Source of the DNA: Rhodocollybia butyracea
Taxonomy: Eukaryota; Basidiomycota; Agaricomycetes; Agaricales; Omphalotaceae
DNA length: 64,000 bases
Assembly (NCBI GenBank): GCA_015501585.1
Contig: JADNRY010000249.1
Coordinates: forward strand, 27,034 to 91,033
Reading direction: 5' to 3'
Part shown: positions 45,487 to 57,589 of the stretch, piece by piece
Layout of the letters: every line of letters begins with the position of its first letter
Position numbering within the stretch: the first letter of the stretch is position 1
Program-made: the position numbers and the translations under genes
The notes under the pieces: model-generated
What the model saw: only the letters and a program-made list of their open reading frames with translations
The model's database searches: none
What the model was told of the DNA's origin: nothing

Positions 45487-47125
45487 TCAATGTATTTGCC
45501 CTGGGTCTCGTGAAACCGTACTGGTATCAACAGAATAAGATTTCCGAGAAAAAATGATACAGTCGATGCCGCAGATCACCAGGATAGGTAGCCAATAAAC
45601 AGTTACTTCACACCATATCGGCCTTTTCTTCAGGCACTCTCTTTTCAATATATGTCTTGATTGGCTTCCGTTCAATTCGCCAAAACATAAGTACTGAAAG
45701 TACGTCCTGCCATCAATCAGGTCAAAAAGCTTTCCATGAAATCGAACGAAATATTTACTCGCTGTGTTCCAAAAATGAGGGCTGCCGCACCAGGTACTAC
45801 CAGCGTACAATGAGAAGAGGAAGACACAATAGCAGTTAACAGCTAAAATCACTGACGAGACGCAGTACTAATGTGAGCAAGATTACTGCTGGTGCTGGTA
45901 GCAGACACAAGGGAAATTCTTAGTCGACCTAGTAAGTTTCGAATCAGAATCCAGATAAAGAGCAAGCTTACCCAAGAGCTAAAATAGGCAAGAAACTAAA
46001 AACTGAAACACGGATGATCATTGTGAGTGATACACTGTTCACACTGTTCTTTGTCTCCGCTCGGATATGACGAAACATAGCCCAGTTTCGGTAGAGTAGA
46101 GTGAATGTTTTCACTGCCATGTGTAATTAGTGTATTTCTTAGTACTGCCGCAAATACATCCTTACCTTCAAAGAACAGCATTATGATCGACAATGATGCA
46201 ACCAGAGCAGCCCCAATTTGTGTACTGTATAATATACTATAGCTCAGAGGGGAGAAAAGAAGTTGAGGACAAGGCTTACGGGACTCCGCTAGAAATCCCA
46301 CAGAACATGCCGGTAGTGTCGCGTTGAATTTGACTTGGATTAAGGAAGCCAAACTTTCATAGATAGAATAATCAACCTGGAATAATTTGAGAATTGTAGA
46401 GCACATACCACTATGATCAGGGCAAATATAAGAATATAGAGACTGGGGGGAGCGACAGAGATCTGACAATTTCTACAAGTCAATTTGAATGATCTCCTTG
46501 AAGAGATATTGGTACGCGGACCAAAGTAGTTTGCCATTGTGGGTTCTTGGCATTGTTGAGACGGGCAGTGGTTTGGAAATACAGCTAAAAACAAACTGGG
46601 GTTATTCCAAGCTCAAGGTTTACAAACTGAGAAACAAAAATGGGACCTGTAAAATTATTGCTACAGTTGCAAAGGCATTACTACCATGAATGTGAGTCTA
46701 AAATATAGTTGAGCTCAATTCACTCACGCGGGCGGGCCAGCGTAAACTAATGCTGCCTGGAACAGGCAAAGTCCGAAAGCGGGACAACCACCTGTCTGCT
46801 GCCCAATGAGGAGGGAAAAGGAGATGCACCATACAACCCATCCAAGCATAAAATTGTACCAGGTCAAAGATCGCTGAATTCGCCGAGAGAAAGTTGCCAA
46901 TAAAGTGATGCCAGTCACAGAGAGAAAACCAAAGATTTGAAGTCCGTTGTAAAGCCAAATGAATGTAATGCGAAGAGACTCAGTCCCTTCTATTGACCCT
47001 AGAGATTTCTAGTGAGTTTTATACCAACGTGGGGGAGACCGACCTTCCGGGAGTGCTCCACAGGTACTATTAGGTAGAATCACAAGCGATGACATCTGGC
47101 CCACGATTCCAAGAGTCTTGCTCAT
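45487..47125 (-). pseudogene. 7TM receptor-like gene, possibly damaged
   Basis: The ATG at 47125 opens MSKTLGIVGQMSSLVILPNS; a short intron (GTCGGT...CTCTAG) leads to an exon at about 47008-46735 with helices FIWLYNGLQIFGFLSVTGITLL, LTWYNFMLGWVVWCISFSLLI and CLFQAALVYAGPPA, the motif shared with the 16.5 kb gene. Further left are SLYILIFALIIVVCALQF and IGAALVASLSIIMLFF with FEGKDVFAAVLR. The stretch between the third and later helices (46690-46480) cannot be spliced cleanly and contains stops, and the end of the gene is unclear (a frame at 45487-45852 may or may not belong). It is the same 7TM family as 16502-17876. I call it a probable pseudogene, but a correct intron model could rescue it. 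Confidence 0.45.
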
Positions 47126-47972
47126 GAAGGGGCGCACTCAGGGAGAGGTTCAAAATCGAAAAGCCAGAAAAGGATAAACAGGATGTAGGGATGTTTCGTA
47201 ACTTGAGAGATTGCATCCAAATATGTAGTTAAGTACCATTGAAGTTGTCGTCCCAAGAAGACGGTCTCGGCAGATGCAGGTGTGTATGTTGAAAACACAT
47301 CGATTTACCACCTCCCTACACCGGCTAGCTTAAAATATTCACAGTAACATGATGGTGATGCCAGATGGTCACTTGCACTGCTTATTCGTGCTTAAAAAAC
47401 AGTGCCAAACAGATCGGAGGGAAAATCTTACTAGAAATGGAGCTCTTAGGCTGTTCATACAGGTCTTCATTGTCGTAGCATAAGTACGTGGGTCAGGGTG
47501 ATGAAAGGACCCACAGAGTGCCTCGTTACAAAGTAAAGCATTCCGGATTCTAAACTAGGAAACTGATCGAAGATCGGAAAACAAAAACTTGACCAGGATT
47601 AACTCAGCTTTATGAGGGGATGCAATAGTTATTGCCACCTCCAACTGTTAAGTCGTTCTGTTAGAATCTAAAAACTGTACAAGCCAGTGCGGTTGTAAAA
47701 TGGTATATATGTGCTTATCTGACATTCTTTTGTAAAAGCGGCCTATTCGGCACGGTCCAAAATCTGAACGCCGGTTTGGATAAAGTTCCTTGGCCTTCGG
47801 GGAACCATCCTTGTTACATATTTTGGACCGTGACCGTGACCAGGCAGTGCAAAGACAAATGATTCCGACAAGTCGGCAGATCGACAGTCACATTACAATG
47901 CTTCGTTATGCTGAACCTATACAGGTGCTGTTAAATACTGGATCGTCGCGTCTCCCCTTAACGAATCACTAA
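47126..47972. other. Divergent intergenic region
   Basis: The region lies between the 7TM-like gene (-) and the desaturase (+). An AT-rich TATATATGT stretch at about 47704 is a possible TATA-like element for the desaturase. A motif of the form ACCGTG ACCGTG (47825-47836) is present. No gene is seen. Confidence 0.4.
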
Positions 47973-49600
47973 ATGATGTTTCCGTCTCTGTTCCAAGACG
48001 CGCCTGAATTCACCACCAGGAAGAACACGCCGTTCACGCCCTCTAAGGTTATTTTCTTCATCAGAGGTTCGTTTGACTGACAATTTCCTGCAGGTGACCT
48101 GGAACGAGCTATATTCAACTCTCCCAAAGCAAATTTTTAGGAAATCGACAGCGAAAGGCTTGAGCTACGTTGCACGCGACGTGACTCTTGCCGTGTTGTT
48201 ATACAACCTGGGATGGAGAATAGACTCAATAACGAATGCCATCGCAATCTGTTTGAATGCATCTTCAATGCAAATCCGGATGATAAAAGGAATTCTATGC
48301 ATGGTCTACATTAACGTCCAAGGCATTCTCCTTACCTCTTGGTGGTGCTTAGCCCACGAGGCTAGTCATGGGACGTTGTCGCCTTCCACGTTGGTCAACG
48401 ACGTCGTCGGATACACTCTGCACACGGTATGTATATTGACCACTATCGAAATAAGAGATTGATGAGATATGGCTTATAGTTTCTTCTGGTACCATATTTC
48501 TCTTGGAAATCGTCCCACCTTTTGCATCACCAATCCACGGTGTCTGTAGAGCGCGATGAGAATTACGTCCCTCCTACTCGGTCTCACTTTGGTCTACCGC
48601 CAGAGAAGATCGCAAATGCTACTGATTACCACGATATATTTGAGGAGACGCCGGTATACACGTTCTTCCGTATAATTGCGATGCAAGTCTTGGGTTTGGC
48701 CTGCTACCTTTTTTTCAACCATAAGGGATCGCCCAGATATCCACAAGGAACGAATGTAAGCTGTTGCACTTGCCCAACTTAAACACTTTTTTTTTCATTT
48801 CTGATTGGATACCTTGCAGCATTTCAACCCCTACTCAGCGCTCTTCAAGCCTCATGAACGTTTTGGGGTCATTATGTCCGATATTGGGCTCATGGTTATG
48901 GTGCTCACACTGTATCATTGGGAAAAGCAAGTCGGGTTCGGACAGTTCTTGAGGCTATACTTCTTACCATATATGGTTACTTTCTTTCTTGTGGCTACGC
49001 TGACCCGCCCTGACCTGCCCATAACATAGCTCACAAATCACTGGATCGTTATGTTAACATATCTTCAGCACACTGATCCGACTATCCCGTTTTATCGTCA
49101 GTCCGAATGGTCATTTGTACGCGGCGCTCTGGCTACTGTAGACCGACCTTTCTTAGGCTGGCTAGGACGCGTTTTCTTCCACAATGTCTCCCATAATCAT
49201 GTACGTTAAAATTCTCTGAGATTTTGTTGCGCCTTTCTCAAAGCTCTGTGGATTTTGTAGATTTCTCATCACCTCTTTTCATCAGTACCGTTTTGTTAGT
49301 GATGTTCATCTAATAGCCTCCGTACTATTCTCATCGATCTATTTGCAGACAACCAACCAATCGCAACCGAATGCGTCAAGAAAGTTTTAAAAGAAGACTA
49401 TAACTATGATTCTACCGTGAGTTTACACGATCTCACTCTTGATTCTATCTGATCTTTCTCATCAGGGCGCCTTTCGAGCCCTCTTTCGCAACTTTACAGA
49501 ATGTCAATTCATCGAAGAGGAAGGGGATATTATATTTTATAAAAACAGAGAAGGGCTTGCTCATCGTGTGGTTGCAGAGACTTATCCAGAATCCATATGA
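47973..49600 (+). CDS. fad2: Delta-12 fatty acid desaturase
   Basis: The start is ATG ATG at 47973 (MMFPSLFQDAPEFTTRKNTPFTP); the stop is a TGA at 49598-49600. At least six short introns are spliced. Three histidine boxes are visible: AHEASHG, SHLLHHQ (HxxHH) and HNHISHH split by an intron. Other conserved blocks are TWNELYSTLPKQIFRKS, VERDENYVPPTRS, YHDIFEETPVYT, HWIVMLTYLQHTDPTIPFYR, VRGALATVDRPFLGW and the C-terminal EDYNYDST...FIEEEGDIIFYKNREG. This matches fungal ER-membrane delta-12 (oleate) desaturases, which convert oleoyl to linoleoyl chains using electrons from cytochrome b5. Delta-15 activity cannot be excluded from sequence alone. The gene looks intact. Confidence 0.9.
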
Positions 49601-50220
49601 CAATTCCATTACATTATTGCTAAGCACGACATTTTGCTATGACATTTGATGTTATACAGTACTGATACTTACTTACCATGAAAGGACGATCGTTGTATAT
49701 AGAGTTGGACTTTCTCCTGTTTGCCCCAGTACCCAGTAGATAATGATATTCGCGCTACATTCTTCATCTCTCCGCATAATGCACTGCACTCACTTGACTG
49801 CTCCATGATAAATCTAGACCAAAGTCGGACGAGGCACGCTCTAAGTGATAGAGCTACTTATCCTATCATAACGGTTCTACAGTCATTTACAATTAGAGCT
49901 GACAGGCTTTGATATCTTTCCCTGCGTGGGCAGGTATAGCGATCGTGATCATTCACAAGAGTTTGTTGATATCATGTCCTAGCCGAGAAATGACTAGGAC
50001 GTAGCCGACCTCATCTCGTCGCAGTATTGAGTAGGGAACTCCGTCAGGTGAGAACATGCCTTCGTCAACAGTGGCTATGTGGGCTAGAACAAGTTTTTTG
50101 CCGATCTTGCTAGAGCCATGAACACATATTCAGTTGATAAGGAACCCGAAGACATTGAACTGGAATAACAAGAAGTTTCCCTTATCAACCTTACATGTGC
50201 TTAAATCATGATACTTTAAG
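49601..50220. other. Intergenic region
   Basis: No gene is recognised; this separates the desaturase from the repeat-rich right end. Confidence 0.4.
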
Positions 50221-50846
50221 TTTCTGCGATTGGCGGTTGCCGCATCACTCACGGCTTTATGAAAAGCAGCTGTGTGTTTTCGGGTAATGAGTGGTCTCAG
50301 ACAGCATACTCATGTTCAAAACAAAACGTGTTCGCCACTCGGTGATGATCGAGGCTTCTAAGTTTCGCTTCATCGTCTCCAGGACGAACGCCTACTCCTA
50401 TAGTGGGGATGATATTTTTTATAGATTTAGAAACAATGAATGGTTGCACTTCTCAAGAAAAGACCACGCGCCACAAATCCCGATATAAGGGCTAGTCGTC
50501 CAAATTAGCAACAAATTAAGTTCTTCCTCTAAGGTTGGTGTTTTGGGAGGCCGATGCGGCTTCAGGTTTCAGGCGCTGATACCAAAGGCATCTTCTGGGA
50601 CAAAAGATACAAATTAAGAGTCGGATCTCGAAAGCGAAAGATCAGACTTGGATCTTCTGACGTTCTGGCGGAATAACAGAGTCAGAGTCAGAGTCAGAGT
50701 CTTGAAATTTCGATAAAATCTCTCGAGGTTATAGACGAGAAGAGGTAAATGCTGTTAAGATGAGCATAATGATACCATGGTATCTAGCGGCAGCGACGAC
50801 GCGACGTAGCCTGGCACGTGAGCAACTGACTCATTCAAGTTTCAGG
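50221..50846 (-). pseudogene. Partial duplicate of PARP-E2 gene 5' end, copy 2
   Basis: It matches 40919-41602 over most of its length: GCTGTGTGTTTTCGGGTAAT, GTGTTCGCCACTCG, CCAGGACGAACG, GCGCCACAAATCCC, TCTTCTGACG...CTGGCGGAATA, AGAGTCAGAGTCAGAG, ATTTCGATAAAATCTCTCGAGG and GACGAGAAGAGG. The start ATG (complement CAT at 41497) reads TAT here, and several indels break the frame. The AGAGTC run has expanded. It ends in the promoter with CACGTGAGCAACTGACTCATT, then passes straight into repeat R. Confidence 0.85.
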
Positions 50847-50849
50847 CTT

Positions 50850-53140
50850 ACGACGAGCTATGCCGCGTCAACACCTCCAGCAAGCCATATCCGCTCCCGC
50901 TCCCACTGCCATTCCAATCACCCACCATCCTCGCGCTCCCATAAGCCACATTCCCAGCCATGACCGCGCCCTCGTGCTCACAACGACGCTTTCCAATAAA
51001 TGCCACACAACCTTCGACGAATATGGTACATTCGCGTTCGTTTGCTTCGGCGGAGAACAGTATTCAACGCGACTTTGACGAGATTGTAGCCGTAGTCGTA
51101 CAACGAGGAGGAAAGCGCCCCCTTCTTTCGCTCTTTCTACTCAAAAAAACACCACATCTACATCCTCCTCCCCTCCCAAATAGCAGTATACATCTCTATG
51201 AGGACCCGCCTCCGCTCCTTCTCGGTATCTCACTGCTTAATCCCCTTATAGTATCAGCGCACTCGTTGCATCCGCTTACCGCAGGTCATCGACAGGAGAC
51301 GCGGCGAATGCTTTGCGGAGGGCGTTTGCGAGGGAGGATGTTGCAGTGAGGGTTAAGGGGATGACCCAGATGGAGGAGGTTCCGGAGGTGGTTCGCGTGA
51401 TTTTTGAGAGTTAGGGATTGGTGAGACGTAGAGGGGGTAGACGAGGACGTCCACGATGGATATGGAGACCGTTTGATTCGAGGGAAGGAAGATTTGAGGG
51501 AAGAAGGACATGGAAAGGCATGTGAGGACGGAGAAGGATGGATCACATAGAGCAGAACAACCTGCGAGGAGGCCGTGTGAGGAACCAAGAGAGAGAGAGA
51601 ACTACTTCTGCGTTTGAGGACCAGAAATAGCAGCGCGGTAAAGTGGATGGTATACGACCTACTCAGATAGACCGCGTCGTCTGCGAATTTAAGCTGAAAA
51701 CGGGACCAACTCCCATTCGTAACTTCGTCACTATTCACAAAAAGAAAAGTCAGGTATGCGAAAAATCCCTTGAGAATCCCAACTCACAAAGGAACACGAC
51801 AAACCCAGATGCACTAATCGAAACCTCACAAAAATCCTTCACCTCTCCACCGTCGCCACCTCCACATCCCAAGCCTCACGAAACCCAGCTTCCAATTCAA
51901 ATCCACTCCTATCTCTAACCTACACTCCTCATACCCTTATCCGCTCGCGCACGTCCACCACAATCGCACCTCCTGGTGAGCTCCGAGGCAAAAACACAGT
52001 CCGTCCTTACGAACACCTAAGCCTTGAGTACGCGAAATTTCGATTTTGAGGACCACGTCGCGCGGATGTGCTTGTCCAGGTCGTAGGTGGAGGAGAGTAA
52101 TTGTGTCTCGAGGTGAGTGGAGGCTACTTATAGAGCGGTCGCTAAACGCTAATGGGAGGTAAATCGAGAATCGTGGCGAGGTTCAGGGGTTGGAGTTGTT
52201 GAACGTTTAGGGAACGAGGGTGGGATAGAAAGAGAAGACGTAGGCACGGTACTCGGTAGAGAGGTTTCCGGATGTTGTGAACGGCGTGACGGATGTCGGT
52301 TTCGGCTACATAATGCCTGAAATGGATTCTACGCTTGCTAGTTAACATTAATGCATAATGCATAATGCGTAGCACAAGCACTGGCGGCGACTATTTTCCT
52401 CATCAACGATTGCACAGCTACTAGCAGAGAATTAGAATAAACATACCCTTCCGTTGCTTTTCCATCCGAACATCCCCAATCTCGTCTTCGAGTCTGCCTT
52501 CCTCAAGCGCGGACGAGACTCGAGCGCTCGAGTTTCACTTCAATCTACGCTTCTTGAGTGCAGAAGAACGTTCAACCGCGGAAAGCGATTGTGTTTCATG
52601 CACTCGGATAGTAATTCTGGTGGACAAACGAAGACCGAGAACGAGGGTCATTGAAAGCACGAAAAAGGTCTTGAAGTTGGAGAGCATCAATAATAGGCGA
52701 GTGTACATCTAAAAACTCGGCTTTGGCGTGAATGGCCTCTGTGGGGTTGCAGATATGCCAGCGAGGATAACGCCTAAGATACATTTAGTACACGTTTCAA
52801 AAAAAAAAAAAATTTGAACCAATTTACCTGAATCGTCGAGTTCATAAAGCGATAAGTTCCAGAGATATTGACGAGACCAGGATAACAGACTGCGCGCGCA
52901 TTTTGAGCTATATTTTGCGTTGAATAGCAGTTTTGGATCACAGAGGCAACTAACCTAATTCAAGTTCAAGTTTTTAGTTCTTTACAGCTTTCTTTTTGCT
53001 CTTTTACTTCAGTGTGTAGCTGCTGGACACATGGCTGGACGAGTTTCCCCAGTTCCACGGTAGAGCAACGCTGATGCTTTCAAGCACCATCAATGAATAA
53101 AATAAAAGGCTCAGCCTCGTCCTGGGTGGTGTATCGATGA
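50850..53140. repeat. Repeat R, copy a (about 2.3 kb)
   Basis: Copy a matches copy c (57590-59965) from CGCGTCAACACCTCCAGCAAGC (cf. about 58090) through CTAAGCCTTGAGTA (52018; cf. 59033) to GGCTCAGCCTCGTCCTGGGT (53109; cf. 59940). The minus strand shows relics of coding sequence, for example RYPRWHICNPTEAIHAK (about 52730). Many frame shifts are present and I do not recognise the ancestral gene. A poly-A run lies at 52800-52812. Confidence 0.75.
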
Positions 53141-53304
53141 GCGAGCAATGTAAAGTACCTAGCGATGAGAGGAATAGAGATAGTGCCGGAGCGGCCGGAG
53201 CAGGAATGTTCCGGAACATAGATAAGATAAAATATAACAGTTGATGTAAGTTATTGATTTGCACACCTCTTAGCGTTTACTAGTATTCTTCGCCCATTAA
53301 TACC

Positions 53305-55626
53305 ATGATTACTTGTCATCGCAAGCAGCAATCTGGCCTTCCTAACGTCGAGGTCTTGGATTTGTTGAGAAATTTCTGCATCCGCCCACCCAAAAAGAAG
53401 GCACTCTTGATTGGAATAAACACTACCCTAATGGAAGGTGGGCGACGGACTCAGAGTGATCTTGATCTCAAAATGCCTCACGAAGAGGTCCGAAGGTTGA
53501 AAGCATTGCTTATTGGTGCGCCCATGACTTGACAATGCTTACTGACGATACTTATCCTAAGTTGGCTCAGATACTTATCGGTATCATCCTAACGATGTGA
53601 TTACACTCATCGACTCTGACGATCCAAAGCAACCTTGGCCGACAATGGTTAACATTGCAAGTACTCCCCTGCAGTTTGAATGTCTACTTTACTATTCCAT
53701 TCCTAACATAAATGTCCATCCAGCGCACCGAGATGGAAAACTTGGTTGCTGACGCTTATAATGGTGACCATTTCTTCTTCCACTGTACGTTATCATTCTT
53801 TGGCTCACCAATCACCGATATATCTACTCGTTTTGCATCCACAGACTCGGGCCACCTCATACAGAAGGTTCACTTCGATGGCAGTGAAGAGGATGGCAAG
53901 GACGAATGTCTTGTCCCTTGCGACTCTGATGGCGAGAAGAACATTATCAGAGATGATGTACTTATAATGCTCGCTTGCATCCGCTCAACCACTCCTGCTA
54001 AACTTGCTTGTTAGGATCTGCAGGACATTCTTGTCAACCGAATTCCACAAGGGTCCCAACTCATCGTATGTTGCTTATTGATTTCTCTTTCATACTTCTT
54101 ACCAATACCCTCCAGGCTATTCTCGACTCGTGCTACTCGGGTTCACAGCTTGACCTAGAGCATGATACACCTTCTGAGCTGCTTCATGTTCCTGGTAGTG
54201 TTTCTCATAATGTAACCACTGACACTGATACAATCGTTGGACATAAGAATCGTCGGTAAGTCCATTTCTTTACAAGCTAAAATGGTTCCAGTGTTCATCG
54301 TAGCCGTACTTTTGCTTACTAGCGAACTTAAACGTTTGCGGAAAGCGATTCAGCGGCAGGAAAAGACGCAGAGGCTACCAATGGAAACTAAGACGCAGAA
54401 GATTGCTCTTCGTGCTCTTCAAACCTCCAATAGATCTGGGCCAATAACATCCCCAAGTATTCAAGATTTGAACTGCTTCGGCTCATATCTTGCTGCATCC
54501 AAGGAAAGTAGCCCCGGAGCTAATAACAATATCGAGAACTCAGCAGACATAGTCAATGTGAAACAAGATCCCGAACTACAAGGTTTATCTCATAGCAGAG
54601 GCAGCATCGAATTCGATGCAGAGGCTCTTGGAATTGGAGATGCTGATAGGATATCATCGCCAAGTATTCAGCTGCCTGGTGAGCAAATTTTTTCTACCTT
54701 AAGGGAGATACCCATCGTTCTGGTAGATGTGTCGCCGGATCCTGGGCACGACCCCTTTGACACCCTTTCAACCCACTTCAATGTATGCTGTATGCAAGAT
54801 TACTACTCCAATGACCCAATGTATCTTTCCATCCGCAAAGGCGAAATCCTTCAGGTAGTGGATAAGGATTCGAGGATAGGATGGTGGAGAGCAGTGAGGC
54901 AAATTGGCGGTATCCCTGGATGGATACCCCAATCACACGTCCAACCGCTGAAGTGAGGATCCATCATATTCTTCCCTATTTCTCATTTTAAGCTGTAGGA
55001 TATTCAGTAGTGATTTCTCGAACATTTCCTCCGCCTCAGAAGTGTGTGCTACGGCTGATGAGGCGTCTCATGATCAGAACATCAACAAACTGCTCTCTAA
55101 CAGTGAAAATTTCTCTATTCACGGAGCAGCATTCAAGGCCGTCAGTGGAGATGTACACGAAGACACCACTAATGACCATTCAACTACAGCAATATATATG
55201 AATTGTACTATATTCTCTGGAGGATTAGGATCTTCCGATTCAAGTCTACCCTCGTCAAACTCGGACACACCTTTGTCAAACTTGAGTCCACCATCGTCGA
55301 ACTCAAGCCTACCACCCTCAAATTTGAATCCGCCGTCACCTCGAAACTCGAGTTCTTTGTCAAATGAATCACCTCGATACTCCCATTTCCCGAAATGCTC
55401 TGCACGTAAAAAACGACAACGAGGGTCTATTACAAGGTTTACACATATGGTGTACTATTATTACCGTCCAACGATGTGTCCTGTTCCATGGGTTGCGTGT
55501 TATAGACCTTGGGTTATGCCCATGTCCTGGGTCAACTATGTATGTCATAATCTTTTCCCTTTGAGTCTGACCTTTCTGATATTTGCTTTTCAGCTTGGAG
55601 ATGTGCAATCCTGTTTTTGGACTTGA
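53305..55626 (+). CDS. Metacaspase-like protein with SH3 domain
   Basis: Spliced in frame to about 624 residues. Exons: 53305-53515, 53562-53656, 53724-53784, then four more to 54952, then 54999-55626 (with one further 54-bp intron). Residues 30-220 are a caspase fold: KKKALLIGINTTL, YRYHPNDVITLIDSDD, PTMVNIRTEMENLVADA, GDHFFFHYSGH (His126) and AILDSCYSGS (Cys183), the metacaspase catalytic pair. Residues about 376-433 are an SH3 domain (DYYSNDPMYLSIRKGEILQVV, GWWRAVRQ, GIPGWIPQSHVQPL). A NFSIHGAAFKAVSGD motif, seen at the N-terminus of mushroom NLR-like proteins, and a Ser/Pro-rich tail follow. The second intron has a GC-AG donor (GCAAGT). The GH of the usual SGHGGQ motif reads SGHLIQ. Metacaspases cleave after Arg/Lys and act in stress and cell death. 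Confidence 0.75.
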
Positions 55627-56089
55627 CATTTCCTACATGCCCAATATCCGAGGATGTAAATGCCTCACGAAATTCCTCATCAATTAGTCAAGTATACCGG
55701 TCACAATCCCACCCTCAATTATTACCCTTCATTTTATTTTTAATTCGACTTCTTCTATCTCATTTCTTCTCACTCAAGTGATATACCTAGCTTTTCCAGT
55801 TTCTTTCTTGATATAAAGCTTGATATCACTGTTATGTACATTAGAACATATGTATAAGGTCAAACAGGTTGAGTCATTCGGGTTTCAATAGGTACTTGAT
55901 TGGTAGTTCAATACATCACCTACGGACACCTTACATGGATACAACCTGAGAGAACTTGTATACCAAGGCCTTGCGCTCCTCATGTAAAATATAGACAAAG
56001 GGAGTGCCACTTTCGCCCCCTCCGCACATCATTGGCATAAGTTCCACGGTGTACGCTCTGAGCCTCCACACACCAAAACGAACTAGCTT
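55627..56089. other. Intergenic region
   Basis: This is AT-rich 3' flank of the metacaspase-like gene with T-rich stretches; no gene is seen. Confidence 0.4.
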
Positions 56090-56420
56090 TTATAATGAGG
56101 CCACATGCCATGTCAACACGTCCAACAAGCGATTCCCATTCTCCATCCCACCACTTGCACAGCTCTCATCACCCACCATCCTTGTGTTTCCATAATTCCC
56201 ATATTCTACGTCCCAATAGGTCTTCGATGAATTGTAGCCGTACAACGAGGACAAGGAGGAATGCATTTTCGACGACTCCTCCAATACAGAAAACACCCCG
56301 TCCGCACCCTCAGGCTGTCCCCTCCCCGGGGCCCATAGCAGCATGCATCCCTATGAGGACCCTCCTCCGCTCCTTTTTTACCCCGTCATCATCAAAGCGT
56401 CATGGTGCTGAATAGCAAGG
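56090..56420. repeat. Repeat R, copy b (fragment)
   Basis: It matches the left end of R copies: TCAACACGTCCAACAAGC, CACCCACCATCC, GTAGCCGTACAACGAGGA and CATCCCTATGAGGACCCTCCTCCGCTCC. Only about 330 bp are present. Confidence 0.75.
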
Positions 56421-57589
56421 TGTGTGATACTGCCGGGATCTGGCCAGGAAATTGACTGGGAATAACAAGCTGTTGCCATAAATAAGTACAGGTCTTTACC
56501 TACCGAGGTACTCACAGATACAACGATAAAGAATGCAAACTTTGCATGGAGTTCACGGGTTATTTAAAATTCTGCGTACAGCTGTGCTGATACTAAGTGC
56601 AGGAACCTGGCCTACTCCATTCCCATTCTGTTTTCCAAGTCACGGTTCATCAAACTGTATGTATTCTTCAACAAGTTTCAGTCCCGCTTTTCCAACTTCA
56701 TCGCCAATTGCTCCCTCCATTTCTGGTTTCCACCTCTCCATGCTTCCCCCTTGCCAAGGAGAAAGGCTTTCTTCATTGATTAGCTGAGAAGTGGAGTTCT
56801 GACTCCTTAAGGGCCAAGGTACATCCCCAAAACCTTTTGAATACGAGTGGAAGGGAACTGTGTAGGGATAGTCCACCTCGTCTAGATGTTGAAAAGATTT
56901 TCATCATATCCAGATCTTTGGAGCACTGGTTTCCATACAAGCATTGGAACTGGATCGCAGTATGGAACCTTCACGCTCCCGCGCGCACGCATCATGGAAT
57001 GCATACTACGCATCAGGGAGAGCATCTCCTCTGAGTAGTTGATCCCAGGTTGATTGTTGTCAAAAGAAGCTTTGAGCGATTCCTCCATTGGTTGGTGTAA
57101 CAGATGTGTAGAAGTCCAAAGGTAGTTGGGAATGCAATTTGCGGTAAAGGTGTAGGGAACGAACATTATCACAAGCATTCATTGATAACCCATGACAACT
57201 GAAATCACAAGTTCAAACACCTCGTAAATCGAGTACGTCGCGTGTGTGCCGTGCAATCCATAAGTATGAAGTTACTATTGGCGGTTACCCAGAAACCTCC
57301 CACCAGACTCCCGACTCAAGAGATAGAGATACAAGTCGCAAGACAGTCGAAGGCAGGTATATTATGTACATACAAGAGTGACCGCAGTTTTACTACCACA
57401 TAGCATTCAGCGATAACTGATAGTAAAGCAATAAGTGCTGAAGAGGCTTCCGACGCGGGCCCCTGCACAAGAACCTTTTACATCAACAGATGAATTCCAG
57501 GCAGCGATGATTTGTCTTCCGATATTTCAAAAGAAACGGCCCAGGTTGTAGTTCTGGGTAAAACTCCTATTGAAAGATATGTAATAGGG
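56421..57589. other. Unrecognised minus-strand frames
   Basis: Frames at 56640-56876 and 56882-57178 (minus) read like protein (PWPLRSQNSTSQLINEE; NNQPGINYSEEMLSLMRSMHS) and could be two exons of one gene, but I recognise no domain and see no clear start. Nothing else is supported. Confidence 0.3.
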
